Below the pieces are notes generated by a model, which saw nothing but the letters and a program-made list of their open reading frames with translations, searched no databases and was not told the DNA's origin. DNA of 9,051 bases from assembly GCA_008081175.1 (NCBI GenBank), contig VMCW01000071.1:1-9051 (forward strand), given 5' to 3'. Shown here one piece after another: positions 1-7,083 of the stretch. The stretch comes from Flavobacteriaceae bacterium. GTDB lineage: Bacteria > Bacteroidota > Bacteroidia > Flavobacteriales > Flavobacteriaceae. Each line of letters opens with the position of its first letter. Within the stretch, counting starts at the first letter, position 1. The translations under genes and the position numbers were made by a program.

Positions 1-1
1 C

Positions 2-1243
2 CCCATTGCCTCCATTAACTTAAAAGACGGGCACCTTATCCAGCCTTTTCCAGACGGTTCTTCCCCTGTGGAAGAGGCAACTGCAACTATGGACATACCT
101 AATAGAATACATCAATTTTCTAAACAATTTGAAAGTGAACGTCTTCCTTTTGAATTCATAAACAACGGTATTTTTGGCTATATCGCTCATGAAGCTGTTG
201 CACATTTTGACCTATTGGAACTGAACAAATCCAAGCCAGGTGAAGATATACCCGAAATTTACTATGCAGTGTATCAAAACATCATAGCTATAAGCTTGTT
301 CAATCACGAAGCCCATTTGTTTTCTCATTCCTACAAGGGAACGCATAACCTAAACGAAATCGAATCCCTAATCAACACAAACAATAACAGCTGTTTTGAA
401 TTTAAAAAAGTGGGAGAAAAAACATCCAACCTAAGCGATACAGAATTTTTGGAATTCGTCCAAAAGGGAAAAGAACATTGCTATCGGGGGGATGTCTTTC
501 AGCTGGTTCTCTCCAGGAGGTTCTCTCAACGCTTTCAAGGAGATGAATTCAACGTTTACCGTTCACTGCGATCCATAAATCCATCTCCTTATTTATTTTT
601 CTTTGATTACGGTGACTTTAAAATCTTTGGCAGTTCTCCAGAAGCACAATTAATTGTCCAGGAGGGCAAGGCAGAAATTCATCCTATTGCAGGGACCTTT
701 CGCAGAACAGGAAATGATGAAAAAGACCGTGAAGCAGCAGCAGCATTAGCAAAAGATCCTAAGGAAAACAGCGAACACGTTATGTTGGTGGATTTGGCTC
801 GAAACGATTTAAGTAGGAATGGATCGGGTGTGCAAGTAGAAAAAAATAGAGAGATACAGTTTTATTCCCATGTCATTCACCTCGTTTCTAAAGTAACCTG
901 TACCATGAAAGAACTTGCTAAAACCTTTCGGGTAGTTGCAGATACTTTCCCAGCGGGAACACTAAGCGGGGCTCCAAAACACAAAGCATTACAATTGATT
1001 GACAGGTATGAAAAAACACAACGTAATTTTTATGGAGGAGCTATTGGGTATATGGACTTTTACGGAAACTTTAATCACGCCATTATCATCAGGTCATTTT
1101 TAAGTAAAAACCAGCAACTCCACTATCAAGCAGGCGCCGGAATCGTAGCCCACTCTGTTCCAGAAAGTGAATTACAAGAAGTCTACAACAAGTTGGGTGC
1201 CCTGGACAAGGCGTTAACACTCGCAGAAAACATCGCTTCATGA
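2..1243 (+). CDS. trpE: Anthranilate synthase component I, 5' end missing
   Basis: With TrpG it converts chorismate and glutamine (or ammonia) to anthranilate, the first committed step of tryptophan synthesis, in the cytoplasm. The frame is open from base 2, so the N-terminus lies outside the window. The visible 413 residues begin PIASINLKDG and include FPDG, and roughly 50 residues seem to be missing compared with the usual length of about 465. Visible chorismate-binding family motifs are NPSPYLFF (from base 578), FGSSPE, HPIAGT (680-697), VDLARND, DTFPAGTLSGAPK (941-979) and AGAGIVAHSVPESE (1130-1171). NPSPYLFF matches the C-terminal half of the tryptophan feedback site known from enteric TrpE. 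The N-terminal half (LLES) would lie upstream. The pairing with trpG and the trp operon context favour TrpE over PabB or isochorismate synthase. The GTG at 68 is internal and not the start. The stop overlaps the trpG start as ATGA. Confidence 0.96.
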   Translation, partial: PIASINLKDGHLIQPFPDGSSPVEEATATMDIPNRIHQFSKQFESERLPFEFINNGIFGYIAHEAVAHFDLLELNKSKPGEDIPEIYYAVYQNIIAISLFNHEAHLFSHSYKGTHNLNEIESLINTNNNSCFEFKKVGEKTSNLSDTEFLEFVQKGKEHCYRGDVFQLVLSRRFSQRFQGDEFNVYRSLRSINPSPYLFFFDYGDFKIFGSSPEAQLIVQEGKAEIHPIAGTFRRTGNDEKDREAAAALAKDPKENSEHVMLVDLARNDLSRNGSGVQVEKNREIQFYSHVIHLVSKVTCTMKELAKTFRVVADTFPAGTLSGAPKHKALQLIDRYEKTQRNFYGGAIGYMDFYGNFNHAIIIRSFLSKNQQLHYQAGAGIVAHSVPESELQEVYNKLGALDKALTLAENIAS

Positions 1244-1803
1244 AAAAAGTATTTGTTATTGATAATTACGACTCGTTTACGTACAACCTCGTCCATTATT
1301 TAGAAGAATTGGACTGTGAAGTAACCGTAAAACGTAACGATCAATTTGAACTGGAGGAGTTAGAGAAATACCCTATGATCTTGTTGTCACCAGGGCCAGG
1401 CATACCCTCAGAATCAGGCTTACTCAAAGCTGCCATAGAACGCTATGCTCCCACCAAAAAAATATTGGGTATTTGTTTGGGACAACAAGCTATTGGAGAA
1501 GTTTTTGGGGGTAAATTGATCAATCTCGAAACAGTCTATCACGGGGTAGCTACCCCAGTACATATCACAGAAGAAGACCCCTTGTTTGAGGGACTCCCAA
1601 AAACCTTTGACATCGGAAGATACCATTCTTGGGTAGTGGAGCAACCCCTGCCTGAAACACTTATCGCGACCTCTTTAGATGACAACGGCCAATTGATGTC
1701 TTTACGTCATAAAAATTACGATGTGTGTGCTGTTCAGTATCATCCAGAATCAGTGCTGACACCACAGGGCAAAAAAATTATTGCAAATTGGATCAACAGT
1801 TAA
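1240..1803 (+). CDS. trpG: Anthranilate synthase component II, glutamine amidotransferase
   Basis: This is a class I glutamine amidotransferase of 187 residues, the normal size for an unfused TrpG. It releases ammonia from glutamine for TrpE. The N-terminus VIDNYDSFTYNLVHYL is the family hallmark. The oxyanion-loop region LSPGPGIPSESG lies at 49-60, the nucleophile C79 in GICLGQQAIGE, and the rest of the triad H168 and E170 in VQYHPES. The ATG at 1240 overlaps the trpE stop as ATGA, which suggests coupled translation. There is no Shine-Dalgarno sequence. In many bacteria one TrpG/PabA subunit also serves folate synthesis. That cannot be decided here, but the position inside the trp operon supports the trpG name. 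The next gene starts 8 bases after the stop. Confidence 0.96.
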   Translation: MKKVFVIDNYDSFTYNLVHYLEELDCEVTVKRNDQFELEELEKYPMILLSPGPGIPSESGLLKAAIERYAPTKKILGICLGQQAIGEVFGGKLINLETVYHGVATPVHITEEDPLFEGLPKTFDIGRYHSWVVEQPLPETLIATSLDDNGQLMSLRHKNYDVCAVQYHPESVLTPQGKKIIANWINS

Positions 1804-1811
1804 AAAAACAG

Positions 1812-2807
1812 ATGAAAGTCATACTCAACCGACTGGTTCGACACGAACAACTTAAAAAAGAAGAAGCAAGGCAGATGATCATCAACATTGCTGAGGGAAA
1901 GTACAACAACTCACAGATTGCTGCCTTTCTTACCGTTTATATGATGAGAAGTATCAGTCTTTCTGAACTCGAAGGCTTTCGTGAAGCCTTACTAGAATTG
2001 TGTATCGCTGTAGATTTGAGTGAGTTTGATACCATTGATCTTTGTGGTACTGGAGGAGACGAAAAAGATACGTTCAATATTTCAACCCTGGCTTCCTTTA
2101 TTACTGCAGGCGCAGGTGTTCGAGTTAGCAAACACGGAAACTACGGGGTATCATCGGGGTGTGGGTCCAGTAATGTACTAGAAGCACTAGGGATTCGTTT
2201 TTCTAATGATGCTGATTTTTTAAAACGCTGTGTAGACCGCGCAGGAATTTGTATTTTACACGCTCCTCTTTTTCATCCCGCTATGAAAAACGTAGCACCC
2301 GTTCGACGGGAACTGGGTGTAAAAACCTTTTTCAATATGTTGGGTCCACTGGTCAACCCTGCTTTTCCAAAAAGCCAACTCACCGGTGTTTTTAATCTTG
2401 AATTGGCACGACTGTACCAATACCTCTTTCAAAAAACAACTACCCAATTTACGATACTGTACACACTAGAAGGCTATGACGAAATTTCACTCACAGGGCC
2501 AACCAAAGCCCTGAGTCAAAACAGTGAACGCATTCTAACTCCTCAGGATTTTGGAGTCCAAACCTTGAAAGCAAAAGAAATCTCTGGAGGAGCAGACGTG
2601 GCTTCTTCTGCCAAAATATTTATGGAAGTACTTCAAAATAAAGGAACACAAGCCCAACAAAATGTAGTCTGTGCCAATGCAGGAATGGCGCTAGCCACTG
2701 CACTCAATCTTTCTCCAATTGAAGGCTTTGAAAAAGCAAAAGAATCCTTGGTTTCAGGAGCTGCTCTAAAAGCCTTTACAGAACTTCAAAATCTGAGTAA
2801 AGCATGA
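1812..2807 (+). CDS. trpD: Anthranilate phosphoribosyltransferase
   Basis: It transfers phosphoribose from PRPP to anthranilate to give phosphoribosyl-anthranilate. The protein has 331 residues, the usual length. It shows the PRPP/Mg-binding GTGGD at 79-83, NISTLASF at 89-96, KHGN at 107-110, SSGCGSSNVLEALG around 114-127, and FFNMLGPLVNP in the second half. A small helical N-terminal domain (about 1-65) precedes the catalytic domain. I chose the ATG at 1812 because the next residues, MKVILNRLVRHEQL, match the normal N-terminus of the family. The open frame runs further up to a GTG at 1725, but that would overlap most of the end of trpG with unrelated residues. Only 8 A-rich bases separate it from the trpG stop. 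The end overlaps trpC as ATGA (2804-2807). Confidence 0.96.
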   Translation: MKVILNRLVRHEQLKKEEARQMIINIAEGKYNNSQIAAFLTVYMMRSISLSELEGFREALLELCIAVDLSEFDTIDLCGTGGDEKDTFNISTLASFITAGAGVRVSKHGNYGVSSGCGSSNVLEALGIRFSNDADFLKRCVDRAGICILHAPLFHPAMKNVAPVRRELGVKTFFNMLGPLVNPAFPKSQLTGVFNLELARLYQYLFQKTTTQFTILYTLEGYDEISLTGPTKALSQNSERILTPQDFGVQTLKAKEISGGADVASSAKIFMEVLQNKGTQAQQNVVCANAGMALATALNLSPIEGFEKAKESLVSGAALKAFTELQNLSKA

Positions 2808-3589
2808 CTATTTTAGACCAAATTATTGCAGATAAGATAAAGGAAGTAGCGCATCGAAAAAGCCTTTTTCCCACTAGTTATTGGGAAGCATCACCCCTTT
2901 TTGATCGCAGCACTACTTCTTTAGCCAACAAGCTTCGAAACCAAACCATGGGAATCCTTGCTGAACACAAAAGACGCTCCCCTTCAAAACAGAACATCAA
3001 TAGCTCACTTACCGTTTCAGATGTGGCACAGGGCTATGAAAAAGCAGGTGCTAGTGGAATGTCTGTTTTGACTGACGGAAAATATTTTGGTGGATCACTA
3101 GAAGACCTTGTGCAAGCCCGATCCGTAACCCATTTCCCTTTACTCAGAAAAGAATTTATCATTGATGAATACCAATTGATCGAAGCCAAAGCCCACGGTG
3201 CAGATGTGATCTTGTTGATTGCTGCTGTACTGACTACACAAGAAATAAAACAACTTTCTACTTGTGCAAAAAGTTTAGGTCTCGAAGTGCTTCTTGAGGT
3301 ACACAACGAAGCAGAACTAAAAAAGTCTCTAATGCCTACACTCGACCTACTTGGAGTAAACAACCGCAACCTAAAGACCTTTGAGGTTTCGCTAGAAACC
3401 AGCAAAAACCTAGCAGATAAAATTCCAAACGACTTTGTCAAAGTCTCAGAAAGTGGCATCAGTAAAGTTCAATCCATTCAGGAATTGGTCCACCATGGCT
3501 ATCAAGGATTTTTAATTGGAGAACAATTTATGAAAAGTGAGAATCCAGGAGAGACAGCACAAGCATTCATTAAACAGTTAGAGTCATGA
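2804..3589 (+). CDS. trpC: Indole-3-glycerol phosphate synthase
   Basis: This TIM-barrel enzyme of 261 residues closes the ring of carboxyphenylamino-deoxyribulose phosphate to form indole-3-glycerol phosphate. The catalytic residues known from the Sulfolobus enzyme can be placed: E54 and K56 in ILAEHKRRSPS, K116 in LLRKEFI, the general base E165 in LLEVHNE, N186 and R188 in GVNNRNL, and S217 in VSESGI. SVLTD (87-91) with YFGGSLEDL, and the phosphate-binding FLIGEQFM near the end, complete the fold. In AEHK a histidine stands where many homologues have isoleucine, but the catalytic glutamate and lysine are kept. The enzyme is not fused to TrpF, unlike the E. coli TrpC-F protein. It overlaps both neighbours by 4 bases (ATGA). 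Confidence 0.96.
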   Translation: MTILDQIIADKIKEVAHRKSLFPTSYWEASPLFDRSTTSLANKLRNQTMGILAEHKRRSPSKQNINSSLTVSDVAQGYEKAGASGMSVLTDGKYFGGSLEDLVQARSVTHFPLLRKEFIIDEYQLIEAKAHGADVILLIAAVLTTQEIKQLSTCAKSLGLEVLLEVHNEAELKKSLMPTLDLLGVNNRNLKTFEVSLETSKNLADKIPNDFVKVSESGISKVQSIQELVHHGYQGFLIGEQFMKSENPGETAQAFIKQLES

Positions 3590-4203
3590 GATTAAAGGTT
3601 TGTGGAATGCGGTCGCCAGAAAATATTGCTGCTCTAGAAATTTTAGAGCCAGACTATATGGGTTTTATTTTTTGGGCTCCTTCAAAACGATATGTCAGTA
3701 CTGCAACGCCACCTCTCAAAGATTCAATAAAAAAAACGGGGGTTTTTGTAGAAGCCTCCTTGGACTACATACAAAGCACAATGGAGGAACACGACCTAAA
3801 AGCAATACAACTTCACGGACAAGAAACACCTGCCTATTGCCAAATCGTTAGTTCCTGGGGAGTTGAAGTCATCAAAGCCTTTTCGGTAAAAGACACTTTT
3901 GATTTTTCACAACTCCAAGCATATGAAGAAGTATGTGATTATTTTTTGTTTGATACCAAAGGGAAACTTCCTGGAGGTAACGGAACCCAATTTGATTGGA
4001 GATTGTTACAAGAATATCCCTCACAAAAGCCTTTTTTCTTGAGTGGAGGAATAGGATTGGAAGAGCTGCCCCAGCTCAAAGCACTTATAAAAACGAAATT
4101 GCCCATATACGCTATTGATGTAAATAGTAAATTTGAAACCGCCCCAGGACTGAAAAATACAGAAGCAATAAAACAACTGAAAGACGCATTAAATGAATTA
4201 TAA
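3586..4203 (+). CDS. trpF: Phosphoribosylanthranilate isomerase
   Basis: It catalyses the Amadori rearrangement of phosphoribosylanthranilate to the deoxyribulose derivative used by TrpC. The protein has 205 residues, the standard size of a monofunctional TrpF barrel. The general base C6 sits in LKVCGMRSPENI and the general acid D123 in YFLFDTKGKLPGGNG. Other landmarks are MGFIFWAPSKRYV (25-37), IQLHGQE (74-80), FFLSGGIG (150-157) and the phosphate-binding end IDVNSKFETAPGLKN (177-191), a spelling I associate with Bacteroidota TrpF. The gene begins with an ATGA overlap with trpC, and its last 11 bases overlap the start of trpB. A second open frame inside it (3600-3851) is a by-product of base composition. 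Confidence 0.95.
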   Translation: MRLKVCGMRSPENIAALEILEPDYMGFIFWAPSKRYVSTATPPLKDSIKKTGVFVEASLDYIQSTMEEHDLKAIQLHGQETPAYCQIVSSWGVEVIKAFSVKDTFDFSQLQAYEEVCDYFLFDTKGKLPGGNGTQFDWRLLQEYPSQKPFFLSGGIGLEELPQLKALIKTKLPIYAIDVNSKFETAPGLKNTEAIKQLKDALNEL

Positions 4204-5374
4204 CGTAGATGAAAAGGGTTATTACGGAGTATTTGGAGGAGCATACATCCCAGAAATGCTCTATCCCAATGTAGCCGAACTGAAAGAACAATACCTTAAA
4301 ATTAGTGAAGCTCCTGATTTTCAAAAAGAATTTAAAGACTTGCTAAAGGCCTATGTAGGACGGCCTACACCCCTTTATTTTGCTCAACGTCTTTCCGAAC
4401 GCTACCAAACTAAGATTTATCTGAAACGCGAAGACCTATGTCACACAGGAGCACATAAAGTAAACAATACCATCGGACAAATTCTTCTTGCCAAACGCCT
4501 TGGAAAAAACCGCATTATTGCAGAAACGGGTGCCGGACAACACGGTGTGGCTACCGCTACTGTATGTGCCTTGATGGGAATAGAATGTATTGTTTATATG
4601 GGCGAGCTGGACATCAAGCGCCAAGCACCCAATGTAGCTCGTATGAAAATGTTGGGAGCCGAAGTACGTCCTGCACAATCAGGGAGTAAAACACTCAAAG
4701 ACGCTACCAACGAAGCCATACGCGACTGGATAAACAACCCTGTAGACACCCACTACATTATTGGTTCTGTAGTAGGGCCACACCCCTATCCCGATATGGT
4801 AGCACGCTTTCAATCGGTCATCAGCGAAGAGACCAAAGTACAACTCATGGAAGTAGAGGGTCGTGACTATCCTGATCATGTGATTGCCTGTGTGGGGGGT
4901 GGGAGTAATGCAGCAGGATTGTACTACCATTATCTCAACGACTCACGCGTCAACATCATCGCTGTGGAAGCTGCAGGAAAAGGAATAGATTCCGGTGCCA
5001 GCGCGGCCACTTCTGCCTTGGGGAAAGAGGGAATAATACACGGTAGTAAAACCCTATTAATGCAAACCCCAGACGGTCAGATTACGGAACCCTATTCCAT
5101 CTCCGCTGGACTAGACTATCCCGGTGTAGGGCCCATGCATGCTCATTTGTTTCGTTCCAAACGTGCAGAATTCATCTCCGTTCCAGACCAGGAAGCAATG
5201 GACTGGGGGCTGACACTCTCACAGATGGAAGGCATTATTCCTGCTATAGAAACGGCGCATGCCTTTGCAGTACTCGACCTACGCTCCTTCGGACCCGAAG
5301 AAGTACTCGTCTTTAATTGCTCAGGGCGCGGAGACAAGGACCTAAATACCTATATAGATTATTTTAAATTGTAA
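4193..5374 (+). CDS. trpB: Tryptophan synthase beta subunit
   Basis: This is a PLP enzyme of 393 residues that joins indole, channelled from the alpha subunit, to L-serine to make tryptophan. The PLP Schiff-base lysine is K89 in HTGAHKVNNTIGQ. The substrate-carboxylate loop ETGAGQHGVA lies at 111-120, with the catalytic glutamate family position at E111. The PLP phosphate loop GGGSNA is at 235-240, and SGRGDKD near the C-terminus (377-383) is typical. The N-terminus GYYGVFGGAYIPEML fits canonical TrpB1 rather than the longer TrpB2 form. The ATG at 4193 lies inside the end of trpF (11-base overlap). The stop shares one base with the trpA start (TAATG). Both overlaps suggest coupled, near-equal production of the two synthase subunits. 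Confidence 0.97.
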   Translation: MNYNVDEKGYYGVFGGAYIPEMLYPNVAELKEQYLKISEAPDFQKEFKDLLKAYVGRPTPLYFAQRLSERYQTKIYLKREDLCHTGAHKVNNTIGQILLAKRLGKNRIIAETGAGQHGVATATVCALMGIECIVYMGELDIKRQAPNVARMKMLGAEVRPAQSGSKTLKDATNEAIRDWINNPVDTHYIIGSVVGPHPYPDMVARFQSVISEETKVQLMEVEGRDYPDHVIACVGGGSNAAGLYYHYLNDSRVNIIAVEAAGKGIDSGASAATSALGKEGIIHGSKTLLMQTPDGQITEPYSISAGLDYPGVGPMHAHLFRSKRAEFISVPDQEAMDWGLTLSQMEGIIPAIETAHAFAVLDLRSFGPEEVLVFNCSGRGDKDLNTYIDYFKL

Positions 5375-6135
5375 TGAATCGAATCGATCAAAAATTTCAA
5401 GAAGGCAAAAAACTATTGTCCATCTATTTCTCTGCAGGTCATCCCAATTTGGAAGATACTGTTCCAGTATTAAAAGAATTGCAAAAAGCAGGCGTAGATC
5501 TTATTGAAATTGGACTTCCTTTTTCAGATCCCCTTGCAGATGGTCCTACCATACAGCAAAGCTCTACTCAAGCATTACGCAATGGAATGACAACAGAAAA
5601 ACTTTTTTCTCAACTAGAAAATATCCGTGAAGAAATCCACATTCCATTGATACTAATGGGGTATTTTAATCCCATGATGCAATATGGCATAGAACGTTTT
5701 TGTTCTCGCTGTGCTCAAATTGGAATTGACGGACTTATCATTCCAGACCTACCTGTAGACGTTTATCAAGAAGAGTACAAATCCCTGTTTGACCAATATG
5801 GCCTCTATAATATGTTTTTGATTACTCCACAAACTTCTGAAGAACGCATTCGTTTTATTGATCGCGTATCAAAGGGATTCATATATATGGTGAGCAGTGC
5901 CAGTGTAACCGGTGCTAAAAATACTTTTGGAAGCGAGCAAACCGACTATTTTAAACGCATTGCTGCACTTCAACTAAAAACACCAACCCTTGTAGGCTTT
6001 GGTATCAGCAATGCGAAAACCTTTACCGCCGCAACGGAACACTCTTTCGGTGCCATCATAGGATCTGCTTTCATCAAGTTTCTGGAAGAAAAGGGCGTAG
6101 GGGAAATCGACTCCTTTATAAAAAGTATCCGTTAG
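5374..6135 (+). CDS. trpA: Tryptophan synthase alpha subunit
   Basis: This TIM-barrel subunit of 253 residues cleaves indole-3-glycerol phosphate to indole and glyceraldehyde 3-phosphate and passes indole to TrpB. The two catalytic acids are E45 and D56 in the signature LIEIGLPFSDPLADGPTIQ, equivalent to E49 and D60 of the E. coli enzyme. YFNPMMQYG, GLIIPDLPVD, the flexible-loop region FIYMVSSASVTGAK, VGFGISN and the phosphate-binding GAIIGSAF follow in the usual order. It is the last gene of the trp operon. The stop codon lies in the left arm of a perfect 9-bp inverted repeat. The next start codon in the window is 124 bases further on. Confidence 0.97.
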   Translation: MNRIDQKFQEGKKLLSIYFSAGHPNLEDTVPVLKELQKAGVDLIEIGLPFSDPLADGPTIQQSSTQALRNGMTTEKLFSQLENIREEIHIPLILMGYFNPMMQYGIERFCSRCAQIGIDGLIIPDLPVDVYQEEYKSLFDQYGLYNMFLITPQTSEERIRFIDRVSKGFIYMVSSASVTGAKNTFGSEQTDYFKRIAALQLKTPTLVGFGISNAKTFTAATEHSFGAIIGSAFIKFLEEKGVGEIDSFIKSIR

Positions 6136-6155
6136 GAAAAATCGTGTTTTCCTAA
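6132..6155 (+). terminator. Inverted repeat over the trpA stop, possible terminator
   Basis: TTAGGAAAA (6132-6140) and TTTTCCTAA (6147-6155) are perfect reverse complements with a 6-base loop, so the transcript can form a 9-bp hairpin whose left arm contains the trpA stop codon. The position at the end of a seven-gene operon suggests termination or protection of the 3' end. No run of U follows the hairpin, so it is not a classical intrinsic terminator. The stem is mostly A-U pairs. Confidence 0.35.
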
Positions 6156-6179
6156 AGAGCGACAAGAGTTGCCTTGTAC

Positions 6180-6211
6180 TTTGAAACTTCCACAACAACG
6201 GAATTATTTTG
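6180..6211 (+). promoter_or_regulatory. Candidate Bacteroidota-type promoter for the 6260 gene pair
   Basis: TTTG (6180-6183), a 20-base spacer and TTATTTTG (6204-6211) resemble the -33 TTTG and -7 TAnnTTTG elements of Bacteroidota housekeeping promoters, with one mismatch in the -7 box. The predicted start of transcription is near 6217, leaving a leader of about 43 bases before the ATG at 6260. It lies just after the end of the trp operon, where a new promoter would be expected. Confidence 0.4.
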
Positions 6212-6230
6212 TTATTTCATTGAAAATAAC
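6211..6230. repeat. 7-bp dyad at the predicted transcription start
   Basis: GTTATTT (6211-6217) and AAATAAC (6224-6230) are exact reverse complements around a 6-base centre. The dyad begins on the last base of the candidate -7 box and covers the predicted start of transcription. That would suit either a repressor operator or a 5' hairpin in the leader. It is AT-rich, so chance cannot be excluded, and I do not recognise it as a known operator. Confidence 0.3.
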
Positions 6231-6259
6231 GTACTTGTAGTTGATAAAAAGAAATAAAT

Positions 6260-6418
6260 ATGCCCTATTTCCAAATCCTACTGGTTGTTCAAGGAATGGC
6301 AGAAGACTACCTTCCCCTTGTAATCTCAAATTTATTGGTTATATTTTTCTTTCTTTTTTTTCTAAAAAGCAAAAAAAAAGCTTCTTCTATCTACAAAGAC
6401 CGTATTATAAAACTATGA
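6260..6418 (+). CDS. Small single-span membrane protein, unassigned
   Basis: An ATG at 6260 opens 52 codons that end in a TGA overlapping the next start as ATGA (6415-6418). The product begins MPYFQILLVVQG and carries acidic residues E15 and D16. An uninterrupted hydrophobic stretch follows at about 18-35 (LPLVISNLLVIFFFLFFL), then the basic KSKKK (36-40) and a polar tail ending in DRIIKL. This reads as one membrane helix with its C-terminus in the cytoplasm by the positive-inside rule. An in-frame TAA at 6245 leaves this ATG as the first start, preceded by A-rich sequence as usual in this phylum. It lies behind the promoter candidate at 6180-6211. I do not recognise a family. The junction with the DUF2064 gene suggests a linked role, perhaps membrane anchoring or transport help. 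A chance open frame remains possible, because T-rich DNA yields hydrophobic codons easily. Confidence 0.6.
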   Translation: MPYFQILLVVQGMAEDYLPLVISNLLVIFFFLFFLKSKKKASSIYKDRIIKL

Positions 6419-7026
6419 AAACCCTACTCATCGTTTTTATAAAAGCAGCTGTTGCGGGAAAAGTGAAAACGCGACTTGCGAAAAGTATTGGAACCGATGG
6501 TGCCGTATGGATTTATCAAAAATTATTAGATCATACCGCTTCTGTTTCTAAAAATTCAAAAATAGCAACAGCCGTTTTTGAAAACATCCAATCCCAAAAA
6601 AACAAAGAAATTTTTTCACATGCCGTCTACTTCCAATTACAACAAGGAAAAGACCTTGGAGAAAAAATGAGTTCGGCTTTTGATTGGGCCTTTGAAAAAG
6701 GCTATGAAAAGGTGATACTCCTTGGGAGTGATTTAGGGTCTCTCAACGAAAAAATAGTGCTTGAAGCAGAGACTGCTTTGATTGAAAACGAATACGTCAT
6801 CGGCCCTACTTATGATGGTGGCTATTACCTGATTGGGATGAAAAGACCTTCCCCCCATCTTTTTAAAGAAATCCCTTGGAGCACTGAAAAGGTTTTAGAA
6901 CAAACTCTAAAAACAGTAACTCCCTCCGCATTTTATTTTCTTGAATTGGCAAATGACATCGATGAATTCAAAGACTTAAAAGCTGAGTCAGAACTTTTTA
7001 CAAAATACCAAAAACAATTTTCCTAA
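6415..7026 (+). CDS. DUF2064 nucleotidyl/glycosyl transferase, TIGR04282 type
   Basis: This soluble 203-residue protein has the GT-A-like fold expected of DUF2064, the group annotated as 'transferase 1, rSAM/selenodomain-associated' or arsenosugar biosynthesis glycosyltransferase. Visible landmarks are the N-terminal nucleotide-binding stretch LLIVFIKAAVAGKVKTRLAK (4-23), QGKDLGEKMSSAF (77-89), the metal-site GSDLGSL (104-110), GPTYDGGYYLIGM (130-142), the IPWSTEKVLEQT segment and a C-terminal NDIDEFKDL. I chose the ATG at 6415 because family similarity begins exactly there. A longer reading from a TTG at 6241 adds 58 residues unlike the family. The start overlaps the stop of the small membrane protein gene. 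The nearby ArsM and TIGR04283-type genes support a role in arsenosugar assembly. The exact donor and acceptor are unknown. Differences from the common pattern are A11 and A14 near the start, where Pro is frequent, and GSDLGSL instead of GSDxPxL. Confidence 0.88.
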   Translation: MKTLLIVFIKAAVAGKVKTRLAKSIGTDGAVWIYQKLLDHTASVSKNSKIATAVFENIQSQKNKEIFSHAVYFQLQQGKDLGEKMSSAFDWAFEKGYEKVILLGSDLGSLNEKIVLEAETALIENEYVIGPTYDGGYYLIGMKRPSPHLFKEIPWSTEKVLEQTLKTVTPSAFYFLELANDIDEFKDLKAESELFTKYQKQFS

Positions 7027-7040
7027 AAACTGTTAAACCC

Positions 7041-7071
7041 TTTGGGCTCATAACTAAATCTGCTACTTTTA
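7041..7071 (+). promoter_or_regulatory. Candidate promoter of arsM
   Basis: TTTG (7041-7044), a 19-base spacer and TACTTTTA (7064-7071) fit the Bacteroidota -33/-7 pattern with one mismatch, an A for the final G. It lies in the 57-base gap between the DUF2064 gene and arsM. The predicted transcription start near 7077 would leave only about 7 bases before the ATG, so the mRNA would be almost leaderless. Confidence 0.45.
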
Positions 7072-7083
7072 AAGAAAAAAAGC

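Noticed and set aside
68..1243. trpE starting at the GTG at 68
   Set aside because: The frame is open to the window edge and the residues before it (PIASI...FPDG) match TrpE, so the gene is cut by the edge and does not start here.
1725..1811. Extended trpD from a GTG at 1725
   Set aside because: It would run through the conserved end of trpG in another frame and adds residues not seen in TrpD. The ATG at 1812 gives the normal N-terminus.
3034..3459. 141-codon minus-strand frame opposite trpC
   Set aside because: It is an antisense shadow of a conserved gene, Ser-rich with no recognisable domain or start context.
3600..3851. 83-codon plus-strand frame inside trpF
   Set aside because: It is fully contained in a well-supported gene and its product resembles nothing I recognise. 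It is a shadow frame.
6162..6177. Small hairpin ACAAG-N6-CTTGT after the trpA repeat
   Set aside because: A 5-bp stem in AT-rich DNA with no U-run is too likely by chance to call a second terminator.
6371..6379. Run of nine A as a programmed frameshift site joining the small gene to DUF2064
   Set aside because: The small gene ends properly with an ATGA overlap and the DUF2064 protein is complete from its own ATG, so no frameshift is needed.
6241..6414. 58-residue N-terminal extension of the DUF2064 protein from a TTG at 6241
   Set aside because: The extension does not resemble the family, while family similarity starts at the ATG at 6415. The same bases carry a better frame, the 6260 small gene.
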